From: Sandaracinaceae bacterium
Lineage (GTDB): Bacteria > Myxococcota_A > Polyangia > Polyangiales > Houyiibacteriaceae
Direction: 5' to 3'
DNA length: 64,000 bases
Assembly (NCBI GenBank): GCA_020633055.1
Contig: JACKEJ010000007.1
Coordinates: 434,001-498,000, forward strand
The first letter of the stretch is position 1; every line of letters begins with the position of its first letter. The notes beneath the pieces were generated by a model. The model was not told the DNA's origin. It worked only from the letters and a program-made list of their open reading frames with translations, and ran no database searches. The position numbers and the translations under genes are program-made. Positions 23,785 to 32,950 of the stretch are shown here, piece by piece.

Positions 23785-25902
23785 ATGGATCTGCGCGTAC
23801 AGACCTCGCTCATCGCCGCGATGCTCAGCCTCGCGCTCGCGGTGAACGTGATGCTGCGGCCGCGCAAGCGTCGGGCGCACTGGGTGTTCGCCACGTTCGG
23901 GTTGAGCGTGGGGTTCTGGTACGCCGTGACGGCCGTGCGCGCAGCGTTCCCCAGCGAGCTCTGGGAGCGCGTGCACCTGGTGGCTGGTGTGCTCGTGCCC
24001 CTCTCCGCGCTGCAATTCTTCCGCGCGTTCGTCGAGGACAGCGACGAGCGCATGCGGGCCCTCAACCGCTCCGGCTGGTTCGGCGCCACCCTGCTGGTCG
24101 GCGGCATCCTGACGCCGTACTACCAGAGCGGCCTGGTGAGCGGCGCGCTGTTCCTCTACGTGCTGCTGCTGCTCGCCGTCCCGCTGGCCACCCTGTACCG
24201 TCGAGGTGACGCGGTCAGCTCCCGCGTCGAGGGCGCGCGGTTGCGCTACCTGGCCATCTTCGGCGGCCTCGGCAGCGTCTTCACCCTGCTCGAGTATCTG
24301 CCCTACGTGGGCCTCGACATCCCGCCGGTAGGGACCCTGCTCGTCCTGTTGTTCCTGTACCTGCTGTCCCAGTCGCTCGTGAACTCGCGCTTGATCGACC
24401 TCTACGAGCTGGCTGGGCGTCTCGGTGTACTCACCGCCCTCGCGTTCATGCTGGCCACCATGCTGTGGGCGATGCACTACGTGACGGGCGGGCGCTTCTT
24501 CCTGCACGGCGTGGTCTCGGCGTTGGTCGTGCTGCTGCTCTTCGACCCCGTGCGCGCCAAGGTGACCACGTGGATCTCGCACTTCTTCTTTCGGGAGCGG
24601 TACGAGTTCGAGACGAGTGTGCATGCCCTGCGCAGGGAGGTCGCCCACGCGCTCCAGCTCTCCGACCTCACCCGGCTGTTGATGGACGGCCTCGAGCGCT
24701 CGCGGCGCGTCACGCACGCGGCGCTGTACCTCGCCGACGCGGACGGGCGAGGGTACAACCTCCACGGACACATGGGGCCCGAGCCCGCGGGGCGCGTCGA
24801 GATGGCGCCTGCGCGACCGCTGCTGGACCGACTACGCCGCGAGGGGGCCGTGACGATCGAAGCCGCCGAGCGCGAGCTGGAGGAGCAGCGGGAGCTGGGC
24901 GAGCACCGCGACGCGGAGACGGCCTACGACATCGTGCAGACGATGGAGGCGCTCGACGCGTCGGTGGCGCTGGGCCTGGTGGGAGACGGCGACGACCTCT
25001 ACGGCTTCCTGACGGTGCGCGACGAACGCATGCGCGACGCCTTCTCTCCGGAGGAGGTGCAGCTGCTCGAGGGCCTCGCTGCGCAAGCCGCCGTCACCGT
25101 CGAGAACTCGCGCCTCTACCAGCGAATGAAAGAACGCGATCGCCTGGCCGCGCTGGGTGAGATGGCCGCGGGCTTGGCGCACGAGATCCGAAACCCGCTC
25201 GGGAGCATCAAGGCGAGCGCGCAGTACCTCACTGAGCCGGGACACGAGGACGACCCGGAGGTCGGCGAGTTCCTCGGCATCATCGTCGAGGAGGTCGACC
25301 GGCTCAACCGCGTGGTCGGAGGCTTCTTGGACTATGCACGCCCAACGACGGGCGAAGTGGGACGCGCAGACGTGAACGCCGTCGTGCGGCGCACCCTGCA
25401 GCTCATGCGCCCCGAGTGCGAGGCAGCGGGCGTGACCCTGGACGTGCACGAGGACCCACGCATCCCACCCGTGCAGATCGACGTCGAGCGCCTTCGGCAG
25501 GTGATCCTGAACCTGGTGCAGAACGCCGTGCAGGCCATGGGCGCCGGCGTGGTGCGCGTGGTGACCGAAACACGGGAGCGCGCCGACGCGACGGGTCGCC
25601 TCACTCCGTGGGTCGAACTGCGCATCGAGGACACCGGGCCCGGCATCCCCCCCGACGTGCTCTCCAAGCTGTTCGTGCCGTTCTTCACGACACGCGACAA
25701 AGGCACAGGCCTAGGCCTCGCCATCTCCCAACGCATCGTCGCGGCGGCCGGTGGGGTCATCAACGTCCGCTCACGCGTTGGCGCCGGCACCACGTTCGTC
25801 GTGCTCCTACCCGGGGATCCACCGCCACGCGAGAGCAGCGGCCCGTTCACGCTGGAGGACGCCGCCAACAGCTCCGGCGAGCCCTCGCTGAGCCCCACCT
25901 AG
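23785..25902 (+). CDS. Membrane-bound sensor histidine kinase (multi-TM, GAF, HisKA, HATPase)
   Basis: Two-component sensor. The N-terminal 270 residues contain about eight membrane segments, like the 7TM-type sensors of PrsK-like kinases. A GAF-like domain (about 290-445) with YLADADGRGYNLHGH and FSPEEVQLLEGLAAQAAVTVENSRLY follows. The H-box GLAHEIRNPLGSIKASAQYL places the phospho-accepting His at about 465. The ATPase domain has N-box RQVILNLVQNAVQAM, G1 IEDTGPGIP, FVPFFTTRDKGTGLGLAI and G2 GAGTTFVVLLPG. I chose ATG 23785; a TTG at 23737 inside the operator would add 16 residues. No response regulator lies next to it, so it is an orphan here. It ends two bases before a convergent gene. Confidence 0.92.
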   Translation: MDLRVQTSLIAAMLSLALAVNVMLRPRKRRAHWVFATFGLSVGFWYAVTAVRAAFPSELWERVHLVAGVLVPLSALQFFRAFVEDSDERMRALNRSGWFGATLLVGGILTPYYQSGLVSGALFLYVLLLLAVPLATLYRRGDAVSSRVEGARLRYLAIFGGLGSVFTLLEYLPYVGLDIPPVGTLLVLLFLYLLSQSLVNSRLIDLYELAGRLGVLTALAFMLATMLWAMHYVTGGRFFLHGVVSALVVLLLFDPVRAKVTTWISHFFFRERYEFETSVHALRREVAHALQLSDLTRLLMDGLERSRRVTHAALYLADADGRGYNLHGHMGPEPAGRVEMAPARPLLDRLRREGAVTIEAAERELEEQRELGEHRDAETAYDIVQTMEALDASVALGLVGDGDDLYGFLTVRDERMRDAFSPEEVQLLEGLAAQAAVTVENSRLYQRMKERDRLAALGEMAAGLAHEIRNPLGSIKASAQYLTEPGHEDDPEVGEFLGIIVEEVDRLNRVVGGFLDYARPTTGEVGRADVNAVVRRTLQLMRPECEAAGVTLDVHEDPRIPPVQIDVERLRQVILNLVQNAVQAMGAGVVRVVTETRERADATGRLTPWVELRIEDTGPGIPPDVLSKLFVPFFTTRDKGTGLGLAISQRIVAAAGGVINVRSRVGAGTTFVVLLPGDPPPRESSGPFTLEDAANSSGEPSLSPT

Positions 25903-25904
25903 CG

Positions 25905-27143
25905 CTATGGCGTGGGCGCGGCCGGAGGGGCCACGTCGACCAACTCGGGCATCCACTCCCCCGGAGGGAGCAGCTCGTCCAAGTCCGCGCGATCGCGTGC
26001 GGTAGTGTCGGCCGCATCGGCCGGCGCGTCGCCCTCGCTGGGCCCAGGGGCATCACCGACGCCGACCGCAGCGTCCACGCCAGCTCCGCCGGCCTCGGGG
26101 TTCGTTGCAACGCCCGGGTTCGGGAGGTCTCCTTCCAGCAGCGCAGGGGAGCGCCCGAGGCTGGTCACGACCATGCGGTAGAGGCGCATCTGTGCCTCTC
26201 CGAGCACATCGGGCGCCTGCCCGTTCTCGACGAGCAAGTCCTCGTAGGCGCGCACCGCGGAGCCTCCTCCATGCTCGCGCGTGGCGTCGGGCAGGTAGTA
26301 CCTCCAGGAACGAGTGCGCTCGTAGGCCACTCCGTGGACGGGTGTGAACACACGCTCGATGAATCCGTGGTCCGCCACCGAGAGCGTGCCATCCTCGTGC
26401 AGCAGCGCGACCTCGACGGTGAGGCGAGCGAGCTGGCGCTCGAGCGGCCCCCCGAGGGCCTGAGCCCGCTCGTGCCAGCGCTCCCTGGCGACCGTACAGG
26501 CGGTGATGAGCGCGCGCGCGATGGAGCTCCCACGCGCAGAGCGCCATAGCCGAGGTGTGCCCTGCGCGCGCAGCAGCACCATGACCTCGACCGAGCGCAT
26601 GCGCCGGAGAGGCTCCGGGAACAACGCCACGGGAGGGGGGGAGCGACCGTCGAGGATGCCGCGCGCGACCCGGGCGAGCAGGTCCCCTTCGGAGACGGCG
26701 TCGGCGCTGTCGAGGTCGCGCGTGTAGAGGGCCTCCGTGGGGGTCAGGTACTGGGCGCGCAGCGGCGGGGTGCGCTGGTACGTCGCGAGGCGGCCCATGA
26801 CGCTGCGGTCCTCGCCTGGACCACGGGACTCCACCAGCAGCCCCCACGCGTGCATGTCCTCGAGGGCCCGCAGCAACGCGTCCGCGCGCCCATCGGTGGC
26901 GTCCTCCGCGAGAGCCGCCATGACGGCGTCGCTGGGCGGCACCAACTCCGTGCCCTCCACGGTCCTGGATGCCCAAGGCGAGCCGGGGAGCACCACCACG
27001 CGGCCACGCTGCTGCAACGCGTCCGAGAGGCCGCTGGCGCGGGCGGCGCGCTCGCGCAGCTGGACGCCCGCCAAGACGACGCCGACCAGCGCGGCGACGG
27101 CGAGGAGCCGGGGGATCCAGCGGGTGGGTGTTGCCTGGGTCAC
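25905..27143 (-). CDS. Membrane-anchored protein of unknown function
   Basis: 412 residues from a GTG at 27143 (an alternative start at 27215 would overlap the upstream gene). One N-terminal membrane segment (RWIPRLLAVAALVGVVLAGVQL) is followed by a large extracytoplasmic domain. The middle part (SSIARALITACTVARERWHER ... LARLTVEVALL) faintly resembles AMMECR1-type folds, which have an LTVEVSVL strand and a C-terminal F/YLP-x-A motif (YYLPDATREHG here); I regard this as weak. The C-terminal 90 residues are Pro/Ala/Asp-rich and disordered. It lies 35 bases downstream of the beta-barrel-like gene on the same strand, and its end nearly touches the histidine kinase end. Confidence 0.65.
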   Translation of the reverse strand: MTQATPTRWIPRLLAVAALVGVVLAGVQLRERAARASGLSDALQQRGRVVVLPGSPWASRTVEGTELVPPSDAVMAALAEDATDGRADALLRALEDMHAWGLLVESRGPGEDRSVMGRLATYQRTPPLRAQYLTPTEALYTRDLDSADAVSEGDLLARVARGILDGRSPPPVALFPEPLRRMRSVEVMVLLRAQGTPRLWRSARGSSIARALITACTVARERWHERAQALGGPLERQLARLTVEVALLHEDGTLSVADHGFIERVFTPVHGVAYERTRSWRYYLPDATREHGGGSAVRAYEDLLVENGQAPDVLGEAQMRLYRMVVTSLGRSPALLEGDLPNPGVATNPEAGGAGVDAAVGVGDAPGPSEGDAPADAADTTARDRADLDELLPPGEWMPELVDVAPPAAPTP

Positions 27144-27178
27144 GCGGGGCTGCGTTCTAGCAAAGGGCCCACCCCGGC

Positions 27179-28279
27179 TCAATAGGTGAGACCCGTGCTC
27201 ACGTGCGCGCCCCATTGACGAGGAACGTCGGAAGGGACGGGGCTACCGAGCCCGGTGGGGCGCGAGAGGTCGACCTGCACCGCAGCCGCGACGACCAGGG
27301 CCCGGTGGCGCAGGTTGAGCCCGAGCGTGGCGCGCATGCGCCGCGCCGTGAGACGCGGGAAGCGCACGTTGTCGGCGAACGCGCTGGAGTCGCCCGACGC
27401 GCAGCCCCCGAACGGGAACGGGCTCCCGAGCGTGGGGTCGACACTGGGAGCCGTCGGGTCACAGACCTCCACGGCAGATTGTTCGGGCGAGAGGTCGACC
27501 GCGCCGGTGTGCGCCACGATCCAGAAGAGCTGCACGCCCAACAGGGGCGAGAGCACCGTCGTGCTGGAGAGGGTGACCGGCTTGCTCGCCACCAGATCGA
27601 TGGCGGGTACCACCAGGGTGAACTCGGAGTCTCCGGTGAGCGTGCGCACCGCAAAGCGCAGGGCGAGGTCCGGCACGTACGCGAGCGGTCCACGACGATA
27701 CCCCTCGAGCAGCGCCCACTGCCCCTCCACGCCCCAGATCCACAGATTGCTGCGCGCGACGTGACCGACGCTGGCGCCGAACTGCAAGCCGAACGGGAGC
27801 CCCTGACGGAACGACACGAGGTAGGACGCGAGCACGGAGTCGGGCGACGGGTTCCCCGCGTCGAGCGTGCTGTTCGCTGGCCCTTCGGTGCCGAGGCGCC
27901 AGTAGCGCGCGCTCGCGTCGAGCCCCGCCATCGAGGCTGCCACCCCGACGAAGAAGTGCCGTGAGCCAAGGGTGCGCGCCGGTTGCAGGGACACTGGCGC
28001 GAGGCCCCCTCCGAGCTGCGCCATGAGGGCGCGGTAGCCGTCGAAATCCGCGCAGTAGGCGCCGCCTTGGCATGCACCGGGATCCGCCCCGAGGGCCTCG
28101 GGCGAACCGGTCGCGAAGCGCAGCCGCGAGAGGGTGATGTTGACCGGCTGCGCGTGGGCGGTCGCGGGGGCGCTGCACGTCCCCAGCGCCACGAGGGATA
28201 CGGCCGCGGCCACGCCCAGCGCGAGCGAACGCCCCGAGTCCGGGCTGCCTGTGACGATGTGCGTCGCTGCAGCCGTCAC
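27179..28279 (-). CDS. Secreted or outer-membrane beta-strand-rich protein, function unknown
   Basis: 366 residues from a GTG at 28279. The signal peptide is long: positive region then LALGVAAAVSLVALGTCSAPATAHA|QP. The mature protein alternates polar and hydrophobic residues in strands of 9-12 residues (HFFVGVAASMAGL, PFGLQFGASVGHVA, LALRFAVRTLTG, ATLGLNLRHRALVVAAAVQVDL) and ends WGAHVSTGLTY with a terminal aromatic residue, the usual C-terminal pattern of outer-membrane barrels. Four cysteines occur in two exposed loops. It begins 13 bases after the end of the Xaa-Pro aminopeptidase gene and is followed by the membrane-anchored unknown protein. Confidence 0.7.
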   Translation of the reverse strand: MTAAATHIVTGSPDSGRSLALGVAAAVSLVALGTCSAPATAHAQPVNITLSRLRFATGSPEALGADPGACQGGAYCADFDGYRALMAQLGGGLAPVSLQPARTLGSRHFFVGVAASMAGLDASARYWRLGTEGPANSTLDAGNPSPDSVLASYLVSFRQGLPFGLQFGASVGHVARSNLWIWGVEGQWALLEGYRRGPLAYVPDLALRFAVRTLTGDSEFTLVVPAIDLVASKPVTLSSTTVLSPLLGVQLFWIVAHTGAVDLSPEQSAVEVCDPTAPSVDPTLGSPFPFGGCASGDSSAFADNVRFPRLTARRMRATLGLNLRHRALVVAAAVQVDLSRPTGLGSPVPSDVPRQWGAHVSTGLTY

Positions 28280-28292
28280 CGCGCCGAGCCCT

Positions 28293-29600
28293 TCACTGAC
28301 CGCGCACCGCCGCTTCCACGTCCGCCACGCTCTTCGGGGCGGTGGTCAGGTTCTCGTGTCCATCCGCCGTGACCGCCACGTCGTCCTCGATGCGGATGCC
28401 GATGCCGCGGTAGCGCTCGTCCACCTCGGCGTCCAACGCGACGTACAGCCCAGGCTCCACCGTGAGCACATGCCCCGGGGCGAAGGGCCGTGGCGCGCCG
28501 GCCGCGAAGGTGCTGCCGACATCGTGGACGTCCATTCCCAGCCAGTGCCCCGTGCGGTGCATGTAGAACTCACGGTAGCTCCCGCTCTCGACGGCGCCAT
28601 CCAAGGAGCCCTCCAACAGACCGAGGTCCAGTAGCCCCTGCGTCAACACGCGCACGGCGACGTCGTGCACGCCATCCATCGTGGCGCCCGGCCGGACGGC
28701 AGCGATGCACGCCTCCTGCGCCGCGAGGACCACTTCGTACAGCGCACGCTGTGGCGCGCTGAACGTACCGGACACCGGAAACGTGCGCGTGACGTCCGCG
28801 GCGTAGTAGCCGTACTCGCACCCAGCGTCGATCAGCAGCAGGTCGCCTTCCGCCATCTGCCGGTCGTTCCGGCGGTAGTGCAGCACGGTCGCGTTCGGTC
28901 CGCTGCCGACGATGCTGTCGTACGCTGGACGCTCGGCCCCACCTGCGCGGAAGGCGCTCAGGAGCTCGGACTCCACCTCGTACTCGAACACCCCGGGCGC
29001 CGCACGACGCATGGCTCGCAGGTGGCCCTCGGTGGTGATGGCGTTCGCGCGTCGCATCAGGGCGAGCTCGGCCTCCTGTTTCACGAGGCGCATCTCGTGG
29101 ATGGACACCTGCGTCGACACGATCTCGGTCGGCGTCGTGCGACCGTCGCGGCGGCAGCGCATGCGCACCAGCCGCAGCGCCCGCAGCACGTTGGCATCGA
29201 ACTCGGCGTGCTCCCCCAGCTCGTAGTGCAAGCGCGCGGCGCCCTCCAGATAGTCGGGCAGCCGCGCGTCCAGCTCGCCAATCGGGAAGGCCGCGTCCAC
29301 GCCGAACGTGGCCACGGCCCCTTCGACACCGTGGCGGAACCCGTCCCAGATCTCGCGCTCGCGGTTCTTGGGTCGCACGAACAGCACGGACTCGTGCTCG
29401 GGGTGGACGCTCGACAGGACCAACACAGCGTCGGGCTCGTCGAACCCGCTGAGGTAGTAGAGGTCGCTGTGCTGCCGGTGCGCATGCTCGACGTCCGAGT
29501 TGCGCGTGGCGACGGGCACGGACGGGAGCACCACCACGCCTGGGCCGATGCGCTCGAGCAGCGCCGCGCGACGTGCGGCATACACAGAAGGGTCCAACAT
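28293..29600 (-). CDS. Xaa-Pro aminopeptidase (M24B)
   Basis: Cytoplasmic metallopeptidase removing N-terminal residues before proline. All five metal ligands are visible: Asp in LLLIDAGCE, Asp in AADVTRTF, His in HRTGHWLGMDVHD, Glu in VEPGLYV and Glu in IRIEDDVAV. The N-terminal domain has the PepP pattern NSDVEHAHRQHSDLYYLSGF and RPKNREREIWDG. The ATG at 29600 gives 435 residues (MLDPSVYAARRAALLERIG), close to E. coli PepP (441); an ATG at 29636 would add 12 residues. Neither has a good ribosome site. The next gene upstream ends 78 bases away on the same strand. Confidence 0.94.
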   Translation of the reverse strand: MLDPSVYAARRAALLERIGPGVVVLPSVPVATRNSDVEHAHRQHSDLYYLSGFDEPDAVLVLSSVHPEHESVLFVRPKNREREIWDGFRHGVEGAVATFGVDAAFPIGELDARLPDYLEGAARLHYELGEHAEFDANVLRALRLVRMRCRRDGRTTPTEIVSTQVSIHEMRLVKQEAELALMRRANAITTEGHLRAMRRAAPGVFEYEVESELLSAFRAGGAERPAYDSIVGSGPNATVLHYRRNDRQMAEGDLLLIDAGCEYGYYAADVTRTFPVSGTFSAPQRALYEVVLAAQEACIAAVRPGATMDGVHDVAVRVLTQGLLDLGLLEGSLDGAVESGSYREFYMHRTGHWLGMDVHDVGSTFAAGAPRPFAPGHVLTVEPGLYVALDAEVDERYRGIGIRIEDDVAVTADGHENLTTAPKSVADVEAAVRGQ

Positions 29601-29677
29601 GGTGGGAGCGTGCCACGACTCGCGCGGCGCAGCCATGGTCTCGGTCGCGGCGGGAGCCAGCCAGCGCGCCGCGATCC

Positions 29678-31198
29678 TCAGCCGAGCAGCTCGACCACGC
29701 GGTCGCGCGCCACGTGCACGTCGGACAACGCCAGCGGTCGCTCGAACAGCCCTGGCAGAGGAACCCCCATGCGAGCGTCGCCCGTCGCCGAGAGGGCCAT
29801 GCTGGCGCGCAGCAGCTCCGCCGCGCGCGGATTGCGAAACCAGTCCTCGTCGAGCGCGTCACGCAGGAGCGACCAGCACGCAAACGCTTGGAGATGCGCT
29901 AGGAACCGAGCGGCGTGAGAGCGCTCACCCGACAGGGCGAGGCGCGCGAGCGAGCGCGGCAGGCCCACCCCGAACACCCGCTGCGACAGCGCCTCGGCGG
30001 CATCCGGGCTGTCCTCGGCACGCAGGGCGACCGCCGCAGCAGCCGTACGCGCAGCCGCGAGCTGGAGCACGAGGAGCGCGGTGACATGGTGTGGCCGCTC
30101 CCGCGCGAGGGCCCGATCGCGGGGCGCCGCGACCGGGTCGACGAGCGCCTGTTGCATGAGCGCGGCCAGCAGCCGCGGCGCGTGATCCACGACGGGCACG
30201 CGCTGGGCGAAGGGCAGCGCCGCGGGGGTGAGCAGCTGCCCCAGCGCCCGTGCGACCCCTTCCGCGAGGTTCAGCTCGGACGCCGCGCCGAGCTCCCGCG
30301 CAGCAGGCGAGACGCGCACGTCCCGCGCCGAATCAAGGACCGCGAGTCGCGCGCGGACGCCGACGCTCGGGTGCGGCGGCTCGAGGCGCACGCTGCTCAG
30401 CTCGCGCCCGAACCCGAGCACAGCGAGCGGCGCCCCCACCCTCCTGCCGCGATCGCGAGGACCGAAGCTGCCCCGCACCGCGCGGAACGCGAGCACTCGC
30501 GCCAGCTCGTCCCAACGCTGCGGCCGAGCGAGCCCCTCATGGCGCGCGGCACGCTCGATGAGCTCCATGGCGGCGTCGTCAGTGACCGCGAGCCACGCTT
30601 GGGCCAGCGCGCTCAGGTCCGTCGTGGCCTCTGCCGCCGTGGAGGCCGGTCCAGCCGAGCGGTCGCCCACGAGGGCCCCCTCCCGCACGGCGCGCGCCCG
30701 CAGCTCGCTCTCCGCGACGCGGGGTGCCACCTCGTCAGCCACGCGCTCGAGAGCTCGGACCCCCGCCTCGCGCTGCGCGCGCTGCACCTCGGCGTCGGGT
30801 GTGGCGAGCTCCTCCACCAGATCGCCGACTCGCGCCCCGTGCCCGCTGCGCTCGACGACCCGCGCGGAGAGGCTGCGCCAGGCGGCGCGCGTTGGCGCCA
30901 ACACCCGCTCTGCACGGATGTCCGCGACGTGGGCCCGCATCGCCCGCAGCTCCGCAGCCGCGAGCATGCCCTGCGCCTCGATCTCGGCGAGGCGCTCGAG
31001 CGCCTCGTCCGTGCTGAGCAGGGGGTGTTCGAGGATCACCTCCGCTTCCGATGGAGCCCGCGCTGCACCTCGGAAGCGCCCGACGCGCGCGCGCGCCTCG
31101 TCTCGCCGGTAGCTCTCGAGGGCCCGTCGCAAGGTAGTCGCTGGCACGCCGCGACCCAACCACGACCCGCGCCGCCGCGCAAGCGTCCCCTCCTCCAC
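29678..31198 (-). CDS. Orphan Ala/Arg-rich helical protein
   Basis: 506 residues from a GTG at 31198. I do not recognise a family. It is overwhelmingly helical, with about 20 percent Ala and many Arg, and has no signal peptide or membrane segment. The first 240 residues look like long charged helices (STDEALERLAEIEAQGMLAAAELRAM). The second half contains a possible beta-hairpin (GAPLAVLGFGRELSSVRLEPPHP) and helices with aromatic residues near the end (LQAFACWSLLRDALDEDWFRNP). Codon-position GC bias matches neighbouring genes and all alternative frames are broken by comparison, so I take it as real. Divergent from proC over 48 bases. Confidence 0.62.
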   Translation of the reverse strand: MEEGTLARRRGSWLGRGVPATTLRRALESYRRDEARARVGRFRGAARAPSEAEVILEHPLLSTDEALERLAEIEAQGMLAAAELRAMRAHVADIRAERVLAPTRAAWRSLSARVVERSGHGARVGDLVEELATPDAEVQRAQREAGVRALERVADEVAPRVAESELRARAVREGALVGDRSAGPASTAAEATTDLSALAQAWLAVTDDAAMELIERAARHEGLARPQRWDELARVLAFRAVRGSFGPRDRGRRVGAPLAVLGFGRELSSVRLEPPHPSVGVRARLAVLDSARDVRVSPAARELGAASELNLAEGVARALGQLLTPAALPFAQRVPVVDHAPRLLAALMQQALVDPVAAPRDRALARERPHHVTALLVLQLAAARTAAAAVALRAEDSPDAAEALSQRVFGVGLPRSLARLALSGERSHAARFLAHLQAFACWSLLRDALDEDWFRNPRAAELLRASMALSATGDARMGVPLPGLFERPLALSDVHVARDRVVELLG

Positions 31199-31246
31199 GC
31201 GTCTACGCCTCGGCGACCGCCCGAGTCAGAGGGGCGGGAGTGTGGT

Positions 31247-32074
31247 ATGGCGTCCAGCATGAGCTTCGGTGGAAAGATCACGTTCGTCGGCGCCGGCAAC
31301 ATGGCGGCTGCCATCATCGCTGGGCTGGTCCGCGCCGACGCGTCCGCGTCGAGCCGCATCACCGCGGTGGACGTCTCGGAGAGCACGCTGCAGAGGCTGC
31401 ACGACCTGCATGGGGTCGGGACGAGCACCGACGCTGCCACGGCCGTACGCGGTGCAGACGTGGTCGTCCTCGCCGTCAAGCCGCAGGTCGTGGAGGCCGT
31501 GCTGCCACGCGTCCGCGAGGGCGTCGGCGCCGAAGCCCTCGTGGTCTCCATCGTGGCCGGGGTCACGAGCAAGACACTCGAGGCGGGACTCCCCCCCGGC
31601 ACGCGGGTGGTCCGCACCATGCCGAATACGCCCGCGCTCGTCGGCCGCGGCGCGACGGCCATCGCCGCAGGCACACACGCCACCGAGGGGGACCTGACCA
31701 CGACCAGCGCCTTGTTCGACGCGGTCGGCCTCACGGTCACCGTTCCGGAGAAGCTCTTGGACGCCGTCACGGGTCTGAGCGGCTCGGGCCCCGCGTACGT
31801 GTTCCTGTTCCTCGAGGCGCTCGCCGACGGGGGTGTCCGGGAGGGTCTGCCGCGGGACACTGCGCTGCGCCTCGCCGCCCAGACCGTGCTCGGCGCCGCG
31901 ACGATGATGCTCGAGACGGGCGCGCACCCTGGCATGCTCAAAGATCAGGTCACCAGCCCCGGAGGGACGACGATCGCGGCGGTCGAGGCCCTCGAAGGAC
32001 GTGCCTTCCGGGGGACGGTCATGTCGGCGGTGTCCGCTGCGACCGCACGCAGCCGCGCTCTCTCCGGGTCGTGA
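31247..32074 (+). CDS. proC: Pyrroline-5-carboxylate reductase
   Basis: Last step of proline synthesis, NAD(P)H-dependent. The N-terminal Rossmann motif FVGAGNMAAAIIAGLV, VVLAVKPQVVEAVL, VRTMPNTPALVGRGATAI and the ProC signature AVTGLSGSGPAYVFLFLEAL are intact; the C-terminal dimer region has LKDQVTSPGGTTIAAVEALE. Start chosen at ATG 31247 (MASSMSFGGK), with GGAG six bases upstream; ATG 31259 is also possible. 275 residues is normal. YggS lies nearby but on the opposite strand, unlike the common yggS-proC order. Confidence 0.95.
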   Translation: MASSMSFGGKITFVGAGNMAAAIIAGLVRADASASSRITAVDVSESTLQRLHDLHGVGTSTDAATAVRGADVVVLAVKPQVVEAVLPRVREGVGAEALVVSIVAGVTSKTLEAGLPPGTRVVRTMPNTPALVGRGATAIAAGTHATEGDLTTTSALFDAVGLTVTVPEKLLDAVTGLSGSGPAYVFLFLEALADGGVREGLPRDTALRLAAQTVLGAATMMLETGAHPGMLKDQVTSPGGTTIAAVEALEGRAFRGTVMSAVSAATARSRALSGS

Positions 32075-32088
32075 ACACGCCCAGGCCC

Positions 32089-32162
32089 CCAGACCGAATC
32101 CTGCAGTCCGCGGCCCGCGCACGACCCAGACCGAATCAGATGGTCCGCAGCCCGCGAACGAC
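32089..32162. repeat. Two contiguous 37-bp imperfect tandem repeats
   Basis: Units 32089-32125 and 32126-32162 match at about 30 of 37 positions; both start CCAGACCGAATC and end with CGACGAC-like GC-rich sequence (CACGAC, AACGAC). A degenerate third start (CCAGGCAGAAC) follows. They sit in the 180-base gap between the convergent proC and yggS genes, just after the proC stop. No hairpin with a T-run is obvious. Confidence 0.75.
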
Positions 32163-32254
32163 CCCAGGCAGAACGGCGACCGGCTGGGTGGAGGGGCCAG
32201 CGAGCGACCGCGCCGTGCCCGCGGGCTTCGCCCCGGCGGACGCCAGGTCGTGCG

Positions 32255-32950
32255 TCAGCTGCGCGCGCCGAAGATCGCCGTGCCCACGCGCACGCAGGTC
32301 GCGCCCTCGGCCACCGCCACCTCGAGGTCGGCGCTCATGCCCATGCTCAGGGTCGAGAGACCATGTTCTCGAGCGAGCTCCCGCAGCGCGCGAAAGTGGG
32401 GGCGCGCTTGCTCGGCGGTCTCGGCTGGTGGCACGGCCATCAAGCCCTCCAAGCGTACGGCCTCGCACCGCCGCGCCGCCGACACGAGCGCCTCGAGATC
32501 CCCGGGCGCACAGCCCGACTTCTGCGGCTCGCCCGCGACGTTGACCTGCACGCAGATGGGCAGCACGATGCGCTTTCGTGCGCACTCGTCCCCCAGCGCG
32601 TCGAGCAGACGCAGCGAGTCCACGGTGTCCACGGCTGCGCGCGCGGCCACGACGGCGCGCACCTTGTTGCGCTGGAGGTGCCCGATCAGGTGCAGCTGCA
32701 GCCCCTCGAGCGGGCCCAGCGTCTGCACCTTTTCCACCAGCTCCTGCACGTAGTTCTCACCAAAGCACCGCTGCCCGGCGTCGAACGCCGCGCGCATGGC
32801 CTCTACGGGCTGTCGCTTGGAGACGGCCATCAGGCTGACTTCCGCGGGGTCGCGCAGCGCGAGGCGGCAGGCCTCGTCGATGCGTGCGCGCGTGTCCTTC
32901 AGCCCCTGGGCGATGCGCGTCGCGTCCACCACCGGCACCGCGTCGGTCAC
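32255..32950 (-). CDS. YggS/PLPBP-family pyridoxal-phosphate homeostasis protein
   Basis: Single-domain alanine-racemase-fold protein that binds PLP and helps keep amino-acid and PLP pools balanced. The PLP lysine is in LMAVSKRQP; other family motifs are FGENYVQELVEK, LHLIGHLQRNKVR, VQVNVAGEPQKSG and the C-terminal MGMSADLEVAVAEGATCVRVGTAIFG. The GTG start at 32950 overlaps the maf stop (GTGA), so the two are coupled. 231 residues is the normal length; the long open frame upstream overlaps maf and is not part of this protein. Confidence 0.94.
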   Translation of the reverse strand: MTDAVPVVDATRIAQGLKDTRARIDEACRLALRDPAEVSLMAVSKRQPVEAMRAAFDAGQRCFGENYVQELVEKVQTLGPLEGLQLHLIGHLQRNKVRAVVAARAAVDTVDSLRLLDALGDECARKRIVLPICVQVNVAGEPQKSGCAPGDLEALVSAARRCEAVRLEGLMAVPPAETAEQARPHFRALRELAREHGLSTLSMGMSADLEVAVAEGATCVRVGTAIFGARS

